The notes under the pieces were generated by a model that saw only the letters and a list, made by a program, of their open reading frames with translations, did not search any database and was not told the DNA's origin. From the NCBI GenBank assembly GCA_964491665.1, contig CAZBII010000003.1, positions 1 to 64,000 on the forward strand: a stretch of 64,000 nucleotides of DNA. Direction: 5' to 3'. Position numbers and translations under genes: made by a program. This DNA is from Ch67 sp964491665. Lineage in GTDB: Bacteria > Pseudomonadota > Gammaproteobacteria > Pseudomonadales > Ketobacteraceae. Numbering within the stretch: the first letter of the stretch is position 1; the number at the start of each line of letters is the position of its first letter. Below, one piece after another: positions 1 to 8,457 of this stretch.

Positions 1-1
1 C

Positions 2-1273
2 TACACCATCGTCATGCTGATTTTTGCCTTCATCGTATTCGTGAAGCAGGAACACCTGGCAGGCCTGTCGATCTATTTCAGCGCCTTCTTTGAAAACGCC
101 GGCACCTATCTGGACGTGGCGCTGTACCTGTGGTGCGGCATGCTGCTGAAACAGACCCAGGTGGGCGAGCGTGTGTTCAGCGTCTTCACCCCCTGGAAAC
201 TGCCGCCGGAACTGCTGGCGTTCGTTGCCATCGCTGTGATCGCACTGCCCACCGCCTACACCGGCGCGTCCGCCATCATCATTCTGGCCATGGGCGCGGT
301 AACTTACCGCGAACTGCGCAAGGTCGGCACACGCCGCCAGCTGGCTCTCGCCACCACCGCCATGAGCGGCAGCTCCGGCATCATCCTCAAGCCCTGTCTG
401 ATCGTGGTGATCATTTCCATCCTGAACAAGGAAGTCACGTCCGACCAGCTGTTCGACTGGGGCGTGTGGGTGTTCCTGCTCACGCTGAGCGTGTTCTTCT
501 TCTATGCACTGGTCACCAAGCAGGACAAACTGCAGGTGGCGCGCGCCAGTGAAGCACTCTCTCCTTCCATGGCCAATCTGCGCGCACTGCTGCCGTACGT
601 GATCACCTTCGCCCTGATGGCCGTCGTCTACGCCGTGGCGCTGAATGCCTATCTGGACCAGTTCTCGGCGCCGGTAATCCTGCCAGTGATCATCTTTGCG
701 ATCATGTTTTTTGAACGCAAGATCAGCAAGGCCAAGCCGATCTACCATGATCCGGAGCGTCATCCCGGCGTCGCCGGCTCGCTGATCCGCTCCATGAGCG
801 ATGCGTCCACCCACGTGGGCGGCCTGCTGATCCTGATGGCCACCTTCATGATCATGACCGCACTGGGCGGCAAAGCCATGTCGATGACATTCCTCCAGAA
901 CTTCGACAGCCCCTACACCGTGATGCTGGTACTGCTGGGCATCTTCGTGCTGATCGGCATGTTCATGGAATCAATGGCGGCCATTGGTCTGGTGTCGCTG
1001 ACCATCGCGCCGATTGCCTACGCCCAGGGCATCAACCCGATCCACTTCTGGATGACCTGTCTGGTGGCGCTGGAACTGGGTTACCTGACCCCGCCGGTAG
1101 CGCTGAGCCACATCTTCACCCGCCAGGTGGTGGGCGAGGAGGAGTGCATGGCGGCGGACAAGGAAGGCCACAACTTCTACTACCGCCACGAGCGCCTGCT
1201 GCTGCCGCTGCTGGTTATGGGCACCACCCTGCTGATCGTGGCATTCGGTCCCCTGCTGTACGGCTACAACTGA
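2..1273 (+). CDS. TRAP transporter large permease (DctM-like), 5' end outside the window
   Basis: This is the large membrane subunit of a TRAP-type secondary transporter, which imports organic acids using an ion gradient and a periplasmic binding protein. About 420 residues are visible and the reading frame is open to the window edge, so the start lies upstream. Many hydrophobic segments are present. The C-terminal part reads GMFMES, then ELGYLTPPVAL, typical of DctM permeases. The small permease and binding protein are not in the window and may lie upstream. It sits next to a lipid-type catabolic cluster, so a carboxylic acid substrate is an inference only. Confidence 0.8.
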   Translation, partial: YTIVMLIFAFIVFVKQEHLAGLSIYFSAFFENAGTYLDVALYLWCGMLLKQTQVGERVFSVFTPWKLPPELLAFVAIAVIALPTAYTGASAIIILAMGAVTYRELRKVGTRRQLALATTAMSGSSGIILKPCLIVVIISILNKEVTSDQLFDWGVWVFLLTLSVFFFYALVTKQDKLQVARASEALSPSMANLRALLPYVITFALMAVVYAVALNAYLDQFSAPVILPVIIFAIMFFERKISKAKPIYHDPERHPGVAGSLIRSMSDASTHVGGLLILMATFMIMTALGGKAMSMTFLQNFDSPYTVMLVLLGIFVLIGMFMESMAAIGLVSLTIAPIAYAQGINPIHFWMTCLVALELGYLTPPVALSHIFTRQVVGEEECMAADKEGHNFYYRHERLLLPLLVMGTTLLIVAFGPLLYGYN

Positions 1274-1291
1274 TCGCAACCTGCTGAACCG

Positions 1292-1321
1292 GCGGCACAT
1301 TTCCACCACGAAATGTGCCGC
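1292..1321 (+). terminator. Perfect stem-loop after the TRAP permease
   Basis: Twelve-base perfect arms (GCGGCACATTTC at 1292-1303 and its complement at 1310-1321) enclose a 6-nt loop just after the permease stop codon. There is no long T run, so termination is plausible but weak. Confidence 0.5.
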
Positions 1322-1408
1322 TGTTCCATTTGTCCCCGCCATTCCCGCACCCTGCACCACTCCCTGCCCGCACGCTATTTCCCCCGGTTTTTCCCGGACT
1401 TTTCGCGT

Positions 1409-1428
1409 TTCGCAATATTTTTGCAATT
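1409..1428. promoter_or_regulatory. TTGCAA-type repeat site A
   Basis: TCGCAA (1410-1415) and TTGCAA (1421-1426) have centres 11 bp apart, upstream of the NTF2-like gene. Related paired TGCA boxes occur at 11435-11468, 17168-17185 and 17370-17397, all in front of genes of the same catabolic region. This is a candidate operator; no regulator is identified. Confidence 0.4.
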
Positions 1429-1452
1429 ACGCTTGATCTTTGTTTTTTTGCG

Positions 1453-1467
1453 GTATACGGTGTACAC
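1453..1467. promoter_or_regulatory. GTATAC-N3-GTATAC-like operator, copy 1
   Basis: GTATACGGTGTACAC lies 25 bp before the start codon of the NTF2-like gene. Its reverse complement, with one mismatch, is found at 10041-10055 between the ferredoxin and ferredoxin reductase genes. Both copies lie beside a TTGAT(C/T)-N15-TATAC arrangement, so a regulator bound here would overlap the promoter. Confidence 0.5.
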
Positions 1468-1491
1468 CACCAATACCAAGAAGAAACCGCC

Positions 1492-2133
1492 ATGTATATC
1501 GGACATACACTCCCCGAAAGACCCATTCCCTTCGACCAGTTTGATCCGGATTTCCTGGTCAACTTCGTGCGCGACAAGATCTTCCCCACCCTCGAAGGCG
1601 AGCGCCGGCGTCTGGTGTGCCAGAACTTCATCGACCATGCCGGCGCCGAGTGCAAGGGCGACTACGAAACCCTGATGGCCAGCTGCTCGCGCAAACGCCA
1701 GGACTACCGCCGCTGGGGCAAGGGCGACGATGGTCTGATGGAAGGCATCCAGCCGCAGTCCTATGACGAACTGTGCGTGTTCTACGGCAACCTGGTCACC
1801 TTCAACCTGTTCGTCATCCACCTGGAACTGGAAAAATTCCTGGTCGCCGAAGACACCATCTGCGTCGAAGGCAATGTGCACCAGATGTATCCGGGCGCCA
1901 TGCTGCCGGTGGCTTTCGGCATCGAAGTCGATGATCCCGACGCGGTGTACATGCTCACCATTCGCATGAGCCTGTTTTTTATTTTTGACGAAGACGGTCT
2001 GGGCTGTGGCGAGCAGTCCTACACCAACGGCGACCCGACTCCGGCCAGCTTTGTGAAAGTGCCGCACGAATACGTGCCGCAGCGTTTCTGGGACAACCTG
2101 AAAAAACAGCAAGCCCTGCAGGACGCGCAGTAA
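1492..2133 (+). CDS. NTF2/SnoaL-like protein upstream of the P450
   Basis: This is a 213-residue soluble protein with no signal peptide. The open frame extends upstream, but ATG 1492 is chosen because it follows the operator region and an AAGAAA stretch. The second half (LTIRMSLFFIFDEDG, then GCGEQSYTN) resembles the curved-sheet part of NTF2/SnoaL folds, which often bind small hydrophobic ligands. The family call is tentative and I recognise no catalytic residues. It lies 149 bp before the P450 on the same strand, and the two probably act in the same pathway. Confidence 0.6.
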   Translation: MYIGHTLPERPIPFDQFDPDFLVNFVRDKIFPTLEGERRRLVCQNFIDHAGAECKGDYETLMASCSRKRQDYRRWGKGDDGLMEGIQPQSYDELCVFYGNLVTFNLFVIHLELEKFLVAEDTICVEGNVHQMYPGAMLPVAFGIEVDDPDAVYMLTIRMSLFFIFDEDGLGCGEQSYTNGDPTPASFVKVPHEYVPQRFWDNLKKQQALQDAQ

Positions 2134-2282
2134 ATTTCCGCGCGCATTCTTGCACGCCGTATTTACGCATTAGCGGGCCGCTGCTTCTGGCATGGGCCCG
2201 TCACTATTTCAGCACCACATTGAATTTTTTTAATCACCGGTATCGATCCACGCAGCAGATTGCAGCAAGAGGGACACTCACC

Positions 2283-3767
2283 ATGACTCAACCCAAACTT
2301 CCTCCCGTTCCCAAAGACAGCAAGATCCGTCAGGCCCTGGGCCTGGGCATCGGCATCTGGGATTACATGGAAAAAAACCAGCGCGATCTGGGCGACACCT
2401 TCACGCTGACCCTGCCCGGACAGGGCCCCATGGTGTGGACCACCAACCAGGCCATGATCAAGGACATTCTCAACCTGAAGGAAGAGCAGGTCGACGCGTC
2501 GCTGGTGCAGCTGCCGATGGATCTGGGCGAAAAGAACACCGTGTTCCTCAATGAAAAGGAACACCAGGATTCGCGCAAGATGGTGATTCCGTCGTTCAAC
2601 ACCACGCGCCTGAAAGCCCGCGCATCCGTCATGCACGACATCGTCGCCGAGCACATCAATTCCTGGAAACCGGGCGACGAATTCAACGTGCCGCGTCTGG
2701 TGGGCGACATCACGCTGGACGTAATCTGCTACACCCTGTTCAACCTCCGTCACGGCGCGCGCAAGGAGCGTTACAAGGAACTCATGCTGCACTGGATGCT
2801 GGAAGCCACCAGCGACACCATGTTCACCATGGCGTCCATGGTCGGTGCCAAACGCTTCCGCCAGTGGATGAACAAGAAATACCTCAAGCGCGCCGACAAG
2901 GATCAGGGCGGCAATGGCAAGAAAGGCATTCTGCCGTGGAAGCGCGCGGTGGATCTGAAAGTGCAGCTGGCGGACATGATGCGGGAAGACATCCGCGCCA
3001 TTCGCGCCCGCATGGATAGCGAGGAAACCCACACCCTGTCGATTCTGGCCCGCGCCACCGACGGCAATGGCAATCTGCTGGATGAAGAGCGCGTGATTTC
3101 CGAAGGCATCGGCCTGATGATCGGCGGCCACGAAACCAGTGCTGCCACTGCGGCATGGTTCATGATCTGGCTGCAGCAGAAACCGGATGTCTACGCAAAA
3201 ATTCGCGAGGAAGTGATCGAGAGCATCCAGAAGGAAGGCAAGTTCGATGCGATCAAGGTGTCAGAACTGCCGTACATCACCGCCTGCCTGAACGAATCGC
3301 AGCGCGTCACGCCGTCGGCCGTCGGCTTCATCCGCTGGCTGCGCTACGACACCCAGATCGGTGACTGGCTGCTGCCCGCCGGCACCGCCGTGCTGCCCAA
3401 CATCTACCTTACGCAGCGCGATCCGAAAATCTTTGGCGCCGATGCCAATGAATACAAACCCGAGCGCTGGCTCAACGGCGGCGGCAAGTTTGCACCGTCG
3501 GAATTCATGCCGTTCGGAGGCGGACGTCGCGCCTGTATCGGCATGAACCAGGCCCGCCAGCAGCTGCGCATCATTTTCGCAGAACTGGCGCGGCGCGTGG
3601 AATTCACCTCGGAATTCCAGGGCAGCAATGTTCTGCCGCGCTCGCGCATGATCGGCGGCCAGACGGAGCCGGAAAAAGGCGTGTGGGTGAAAGTGAAAAG
3701 CGTGCGCCCGGAAAATTACGGCTTCCGGGCGGAAGCCAATGCAGCGCAGGAAAAGCTCTCAGCCTGA
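2283..3767 (+). CDS. Cytochrome P450 monooxygenase
   Basis: This 494-residue soluble heme-thiolate monooxygenase would hydroxylate a hydrophobic substrate with electrons from a ferredoxin. The I-helix oxygen-activation motif GGHETS is at about residues 281-286, the ExxR pair (ESQR) at 338-341, the PERW motif follows, and the heme loop FGGGRRACIG places the ligand at Cys418. There is no N-terminal membrane anchor. At 494 residues it is longer than typical CYP153 or CYP125, and its heme loop resembles fatty-acid-hydroxylase-type P450s. I do not assign a CYP family. The likely redox partners are the [2Fe-2S] ferredoxin and reductase at 9597-11405. ATG 2283 follows AGAGGGACACTCACC. Confidence 0.93.
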   Translation: MTQPKLPPVPKDSKIRQALGLGIGIWDYMEKNQRDLGDTFTLTLPGQGPMVWTTNQAMIKDILNLKEEQVDASLVQLPMDLGEKNTVFLNEKEHQDSRKMVIPSFNTTRLKARASVMHDIVAEHINSWKPGDEFNVPRLVGDITLDVICYTLFNLRHGARKERYKELMLHWMLEATSDTMFTMASMVGAKRFRQWMNKKYLKRADKDQGGNGKKGILPWKRAVDLKVQLADMMREDIRAIRARMDSEETHTLSILARATDGNGNLLDEERVISEGIGLMIGGHETSAATAAWFMIWLQQKPDVYAKIREEVIESIQKEGKFDAIKVSELPYITACLNESQRVTPSAVGFIRWLRYDTQIGDWLLPAGTAVLPNIYLTQRDPKIFGADANEYKPERWLNGGGKFAPSEFMPFGGGRRACIGMNQARQQLRIIFAELARRVEFTSEFQGSNVLPRSRMIGGQTEPEKGVWVKVKSVRPENYGFRAEANAAQEKLSA

Positions 3768-3795
3768 AACAGCGCCACCGCAAAAGGCACAACAG

Positions 3796-3831
3796 AAAGG
3801 GCCACCTGACAGCATCAGGCGGCCCTTTTTC
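3796..3831. terminator. Terminator between the P450 and RoxA-like gene 1
   Basis: The stem AAAGGGCC / GGCCCTTT encloses a second paired segment CCTGA / TCAGG and is followed by a T run. It lies between two converging genes and can serve both strands. Confidence 0.85.
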
Positions 3832-3884
3832 TTGCTCACAATTTTCTGCTGGTTCCTGCCGACGTCCCTGTCAGCATCTGTCGA

Positions 3885-5921
3885 TCACAGCGTTTTCAGA
3901 TACTCGATAATCGCCAGCCGTTCGCTGTCTGTCAGCACCGCATTGAAATCATGCCCGCCGTTGCCCTGGCTGTGCATGTGCGTGTTGAAGATCTTGCGGT
4001 CTTCAATGTCGGCGTTGGTCAGCGTTGGTGGTGCCAGTACGTTCCAGGTCAGGATGACGTTGGAATACAGGTAGCCGAGGATGGTTTCTGCAAACGGTTT
4101 GGCCTCGTCATCGTTGGGATCGCAGTTGATGTACGGCGACACCTGCGGATTGAACAACGTGCGATATTTGCAGGCGATGGTGTCGTACTTCCAGCCCACT
4201 TTCGTCTTGTCAAACGCGCGCGCCAGATCGGTATCGAAGCCCATGATGACATTCGGCTGCAGTGTCGGCTTGGGTTTGGACACGCGACGCCAGATCGGTT
4301 TGCGGTCGGACGGCTTCAGCACTTCCCACAGATTCGGCACCGAGCCGTTGTGCAGATAGGGCGCCGTGGCCCACACGCCATACAGCGGCGGCGCCAGATA
4401 ACCCTGCTCGCGATCGCCACGCAGTTCTGCGCGGTTCTGCGGTCCGCAATCGTTTTCCGTGCCCGCCAGCTCCGGATAACCGAAGAAATTCACGGTGCCC
4501 GCCAGCTGCATCGCTTCGTTGTTGGTATTCACCCGCACCGGATCGGTCTTGATGATGTCCAGCGGCACGATGTACGAGGCAATGCCTTCCAGCGCCGGCG
4601 AAGCGAGGAAGTTCGGATCCTTCACGTAGCGCGGCGCATAGGCGCCATGACAGCTGGCACAGGAGCCGTTGCCCTCAGGCCGTGGCACCGGGTTATTGCG
4701 CGCCGGCGCCCACATGTCCAGCGTGTGGAACAGCACCGCGCCCTGCTCCGCCAGCGTGGTATTCACCGCATACGGATACTTCGGCGCTTTCAGTGTTTCG
4801 ATCCAGCCATTCACCGCCGGACCGTGATTGCGCATCCACTCCTGCCCCTGCTCCGACACCGGTCCCAGCACGTTGCCGAACAGGCCGAAGAACGGCGTGT
4901 AGAACACCATGTCGGCACGCGGCGCGTCGGCCACGAACAGACCGTCCGCAAATTTCACCGGCCGATGTCCCAGGTTCCACCACGCTGGCGTGTCCATGCT
5001 GGCGGTGGAGCCGGATGTCAGCAGCCCCAGCAGGGTGGAAAGCGAGTAGAAACCCTGATCCGGGAACAGGAAGGCCAGATTCACGTCGCTGGCATTGTTG
5101 GTGCCGCGATGCCGGCTAAGGTTGGCAAAGGTCGCCAGCGACGCCGGATAGCCCAGCGGCAGCATGTCGCGCAGCAGCAGATCCATGTCCGCAAGACTGC
5201 TGCCACTGCCGTAGGTCAGGCCAAGGCCAGCGCCCTGCGACGGGGTGCCCACCACGCCGCTGTGACAGCCGTGGCAGGTCACCCCGATGCGGCCGCTCCA
5301 GCTGCCGTCACTGTTGCGCAGCTGGGTGAAGAGTTCCGGCAGCTGGCCGGTTCCGCCATTGGTGCGATTGGGGTCCTCGCCCGGCTTGGGATAGGGATTG
5401 CGCGTCGTACCAAAGCCGGAACCATAGCGCTCCGCCACCAGCTGGTCGAAGTTGGACGGGCGCAGCAGGAAACCGCCCCAGATCTTCCACAGGCTGTTGT
5501 ACTGCGCGGCCGTGAAGGTGGAAATCCCGAAGGCCGCCAGATAGGAATTGGGATCGGTGCCGGCAAACAGCGCCGCGACACCAGGGCCGCCCGTGTCGAG
5601 CACCGCGTCGCCGCGATAGAAGCGGTTGCGCAACTCGCCGCAGGTTTGCGGGGCACCTTCCTCGTCCACCAGCGCCGGATCGGCGTGGCAGTCTTTCCAG
5701 AAGGCGTTGAAGTGCACGGCGCGGCCATCACTGGCGCCCGGTTGCACCAGCGTGCGCGGGTCGGCGGGCAGCGTCGCGCTGTCAGGTTTGCCATAACAGA
5801 AATCCCACTGCGCCGAACCACCGCGACTGCTGCCCAGCAGGTCGGTGGCAGCGGTTACGGTGACAGGCAAAAGGGATAACAGAAGTGAAGCCGGTGGTAT
5901 CAGATGTCGCATCAGGTTCAT
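3885..5921 (-). CDS. Secreted di-heme c cytochrome, RoxA/RoxB-type oxygenase-like (copy 1)
   Basis: This 678-residue exported protein carries two covalent heme sites: CHGCH at 216-220 and CASCH at 421-425. An N-terminal signal peptide ends near VTAAT. The 205-residue distance between the hemes, the overall length and the MauG/peroxidase-like segment APYLHNGSVPNLWEV fit the RoxA/RoxB rubber oxygenases. In RoxA, as I recall, the motifs are CSACH and CASCH about 199 residues apart. The final GGHDF histidine is a candidate axial ligand. The first motif has an extra His compared with RoxA. A generic di-heme peroxidase is the alternative. The start at 5921 is chosen for the GAGGAG ribosome site and the signal peptide; an upstream in-frame ATG at 6047 lacks both. 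It is divergent from a close paralogue at 6307. Confidence 0.75.
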   Translation of the reverse strand: MNLMRHLIPPASLLLSLLPVTVTAATDLLGSSRGGSAQWDFCYGKPDSATLPADPRTLVQPGASDGRAVHFNAFWKDCHADPALVDEEGAPQTCGELRNRFYRGDAVLDTGGPGVAALFAGTDPNSYLAAFGISTFTAAQYNSLWKIWGGFLLRPSNFDQLVAERYGSGFGTTRNPYPKPGEDPNRTNGGTGQLPELFTQLRNSDGSWSGRIGVTCHGCHSGVVGTPSQGAGLGLTYGSGSSLADMDLLLRDMLPLGYPASLATFANLSRHRGTNNASDVNLAFLFPDQGFYSLSTLLGLLTSGSTASMDTPAWWNLGHRPVKFADGLFVADAPRADMVFYTPFFGLFGNVLGPVSEQGQEWMRNHGPAVNGWIETLKAPKYPYAVNTTLAEQGAVLFHTLDMWAPARNNPVPRPEGNGSCASCHGAYAPRYVKDPNFLASPALEGIASYIVPLDIIKTDPVRVNTNNEAMQLAGTVNFFGYPELAGTENDCGPQNRAELRGDREQGYLAPPLYGVWATAPYLHNGSVPNLWEVLKPSDRKPIWRRVSKPKPTLQPNVIMGFDTDLARAFDKTKVGWKYDTIACKYRTLFNPQVSPYINCDPNDDEAKPFAETILGYLYSNVILTWNVLAPPTLTNADIEDRKIFNTHMHSQGNGGHDFNAVLTDSERLAIIEYLKTL

Positions 5922-6306
5922 GCAGGTGCGCTCCTCAAGGGATAGCGTCGCAGACGCTTTTTTGTTGTTGTGACGACTGCTACTGCCAGAAATGGAAACA
6001 AGCACCTCGGAATAAATCCGTACCGCACTGATGCAAGTGCGAGACAAGTATCAACCAACGTATCTTTGTGTCAAATCAGCCCGACGAATGGCACATGTCA
6101 CCATGCAAAAAACCCTTGTTTTACAGGCATATCGTTATCGATCGATAAAATGAGACGTTTTTAGTTTTTTGTCTTGATGAATGCGTTTCGCCCTGCTAGC
6201 TTGAGTACTCGAAGCCGAACCTGACGGCCCAAAAAAGAAAAGAAGTAGAACCAAAACTCCAACAAAAAATGCCGGCGGAAAGTAGCCCGCCACGAGGACC
6301 AGAACC
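5922..6306. promoter_or_regulatory. Divergent promoter region of the two RoxA-like genes
   Basis: This 385-bp stretch without a gene is AT-rich in its middle part (about 6100-6200). It must hold both promoters. The clearest element is a 14-bp perfect palindrome, TTATCGATCGATAA, at 6135-6148. The plus-strand gene has an ACGAGG ribosome site just before ATG 6307. Neither of the two operator families seen elsewhere in the cluster is evident here. Confidence 0.5.
6135..6148. promoter_or_regulatory. 14-bp palindrome between the divergent RoxA-like genes
   Basis: TTATCGATCGATAA is perfectly self-complementary and sits about 160 bp before ATG 6307 and 215 bp before the opposite start. It is a candidate operator for joint control of both genes. 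Short palindromes can arise by chance in AT-rich DNA. Confidence 0.35.
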
Positions 6307-8382
6307 ATGCGCTTCCATACCGGAAAGCGTCCGCTCGCACGGGCGGCCGCGCTCACCTTTTGTTACCTGACAGCTTCACTTGGATTCACCTCCCAGCAAG
6401 CCCAGGCCTACGTCTACGATGAAGATCCCAATGCCCTGCTGGGCAGTTCACGCGGCGGCAACGCCCAGTGGGATTTCTGCTATGACAAATCCGACGACAC
6501 GCCACTGCCGGTCGACCCGCGCTCGCTGGTGCAGCCCGGCATCAGCGATGGCAAGGCAGTGCACTTCAACGCGTACTGGAAGGAATGTCATGCCGATCCG
6601 GAAGCCGTCAAGGAATGGGGAAACGCAGAGACCTGTGGCGAACTGCGGGCGTTCTTCAATCGTGGCGAAGCCCTGATGGACACCGGCCATGAAGGCGTGG
6701 CCGCGCTGTTTGCCGGCACCCGCTACAACGCCGCTGCCGCAGCAGGCGGTATCTCCACTTTCAGCGCCACCCAGTACAACAAGCTCTGGAAGATCTGGGG
6801 CGGCTACAGCGAACGCCCGGCGGATTTCGACAGGCTGGTCTCCAACCGCTACGGCTCCGGCATTCACAGCGAACGCAACCCGTATCCGCTGCCCGGCGAA
6901 GACCCCAATCTCACCAACGGCGGTTCTGGCCAGCTGCCGGAAATGTTCACCCAGGTGCGCAACAGCGACGGCAGCTGGAGCGGCCGCATCGGTGTCACCT
7001 GCCACGGCTGTCACAGCGGTGAAGTGGGCACCAAGGCGGAAGGCAATGACCTGGGCTTCATCTTCGGCGGCAGCAGTGCCACCGACCTGAACCTGTTCCT
7101 GCGCGACATGCTGCCGCTGGGCTACCTGGCGTCGGGCGTCACCCCGCTCAACCTCACCCAGACCCGCGGCACCAACAACGCCAGCGCCGTCAACATCGCC
7201 TTCCTGTTCCCGCAGAACGGCCTGCCGTCACTGAGCGGCTTCCTGAAAATCCTCGGCTCCGGCTCCACCGGCAGCATGGATTCGCCGCCCTGGTGGAACA
7301 TGGGCCACCGGCCGCTCAAGTTCGTCGATGGCCTGTTCCCGATGGATGCGCCACGGGTGGACGCCGTGTTCTACACCCCCTTCTTCGGCCTGTTCGGTGG
7401 TACCTCCGGCAAGCTGGGCAAGGAAGGCATGGCCTGGATGCGCCAGCACGGCCCCGACATGAACACCTGGGTGGAAACCCTGAAAGCCCCGCGCTACCCC
7501 TACCCGGTGGACACCGCCCTGGCTGAAGCCGGCTCAGTGCTGTTCCATGAACTGGACATGTGGGCACCGGCCCGCAACAACCCCATCGACCGGCCGGAAG
7601 GCAACGGTTCCTGCGCGTCCTGTCACGGCGCCTATGCACCGCGTTACGTGAACGACCCCGACTTCCTGGCCACACCGGAACTGGAAGGCATGGCCGGTTA
7701 TGTCGTACCGCTGCGCATCATCGGCACCGACAAGCGTCGCGCGCTGACCAACACCGAAGGCATGCTGACCACCGGCGCCAGCAACTTCTTCGGCTATCCG
7801 GAAACCAAGGGCACCGAAAACGATTGCGGACCGCAACCCCAGAAGCGTCTGCGCGGCGACCGTGAAATCGGCTATCTGGCGCAACCGCTGTATGGCGTCT
7901 GGGCATCGGCTCCGTACTTCCACAACGGCTCGGTTCCCAACGTCTGGGAAGTGCTGAAACCGCAGGACCGCAAACCCATCTGGCGCCGCGTCTCCGCACC
8001 GCGTCTGGAAGGGGCCGAAGGCAACGTGGTGATGGGCTTCGACACCGATCTGGAGCGCGCCTACGACAAGGACAAGATGGGCTGGAAGTACGACGAGATT
8101 CCCTGCGTGAACCTGCCGCCGATGGTGAAGCCGGGCTTCAACTGCAGCACCAAGAACATCTACGTCACGCCCTGGCCGCAGAAACTGCTGGAAGGCCTGT
8201 ACGGCAATCTCACCGGCGCCTGGAACCTGGACTTCCCCTACATCCGCACCATCGAGAACATGGAGAACCGCAAGATCTACAACACCCACATGTACAGCCT
8301 GGGTAACGAAGGTCACGAGTTCACCGCCGTCCTCACCGATGCCGAACGCCGCGCCATCATCGAGTACCTGAAAACGCTTTAA
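6307..8382 (+). CDS. Secreted di-heme c cytochrome, RoxA/RoxB-type oxygenase-like (copy 2)
   Basis: This 691-residue paralogue of the divergent gene at 3885-5921 shares long near-identical blocks, for example around RNSDGSWSGRIGVTCHGC. The signal peptide ends in a QAQA-type cleavage site near residue 34. The hemes are CHGCH at 232-236 and CASCH at 436-440, 204 residues apart. The APYFHNGSVPNVWEVLKP segment is conserved. The predicted role is periplasmic or extracellular oxidative cleavage of a hydrophobic, possibly isoprenoid, substrate. As with copy 1, the RoxA/RoxB assignment rests on architecture and heme spacing, and substrate is unknown. Tandem copies of this type are known in rubber degraders, usually in one direction rather than divergent. 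Confidence 0.75.
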   Translation: MRFHTGKRPLARAAALTFCYLTASLGFTSQQAQAYVYDEDPNALLGSSRGGNAQWDFCYDKSDDTPLPVDPRSLVQPGISDGKAVHFNAYWKECHADPEAVKEWGNAETCGELRAFFNRGEALMDTGHEGVAALFAGTRYNAAAAAGGISTFSATQYNKLWKIWGGYSERPADFDRLVSNRYGSGIHSERNPYPLPGEDPNLTNGGSGQLPEMFTQVRNSDGSWSGRIGVTCHGCHSGEVGTKAEGNDLGFIFGGSSATDLNLFLRDMLPLGYLASGVTPLNLTQTRGTNNASAVNIAFLFPQNGLPSLSGFLKILGSGSTGSMDSPPWWNMGHRPLKFVDGLFPMDAPRVDAVFYTPFFGLFGGTSGKLGKEGMAWMRQHGPDMNTWVETLKAPRYPYPVDTALAEAGSVLFHELDMWAPARNNPIDRPEGNGSCASCHGAYAPRYVNDPDFLATPELEGMAGYVVPLRIIGTDKRRALTNTEGMLTTGASNFFGYPETKGTENDCGPQPQKRLRGDREIGYLAQPLYGVWASAPYFHNGSVPNVWEVLKPQDRKPIWRRVSAPRLEGAEGNVVMGFDTDLERAYDKDKMGWKYDEIPCVNLPPMVKPGFNCSTKNIYVTPWPQKLLEGLYGNLTGAWNLDFPYIRTIENMENRKIYNTHMYSLGNEGHEFTAVLTDAERRAIIEYLKTL

Positions 8383-8398
8383 CCCCGTGAGCAGTACG

Positions 8399-8437
8399 AA
8401 AAAGGGGAGTGGCCACAAGCCGCTCCCCTTTCTTCGT
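8399..8437. terminator. Terminator between RoxA-like gene 2 and the DUF2236 gene
   Basis: A 13-bp stem (AAAGGGGAGTGGC, with one wobble pair) has a 5-nt loop and a T-rich flank. It lies between converging genes. Confidence 0.85.
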
Positions 8438-8457
8438 TTTACCGGCGGAAAAAAATG

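Noticed and set aside
2283..3767. Assignment of the P450 to CYP125 or CYP153
   Set aside because: The steroid-like and alkane-like neighbours invite it, but the length (494) and heme loop FGGGRRACIG do not clearly fit either family, so only a general P450 call is made.
3951..5879. 642-codon open frame on the plus strand
   Set aside because: It is antisense to the RoxA-like gene; the Arg/His/Gln-rich translation has no fold or start signal and results from high GC at third positions.
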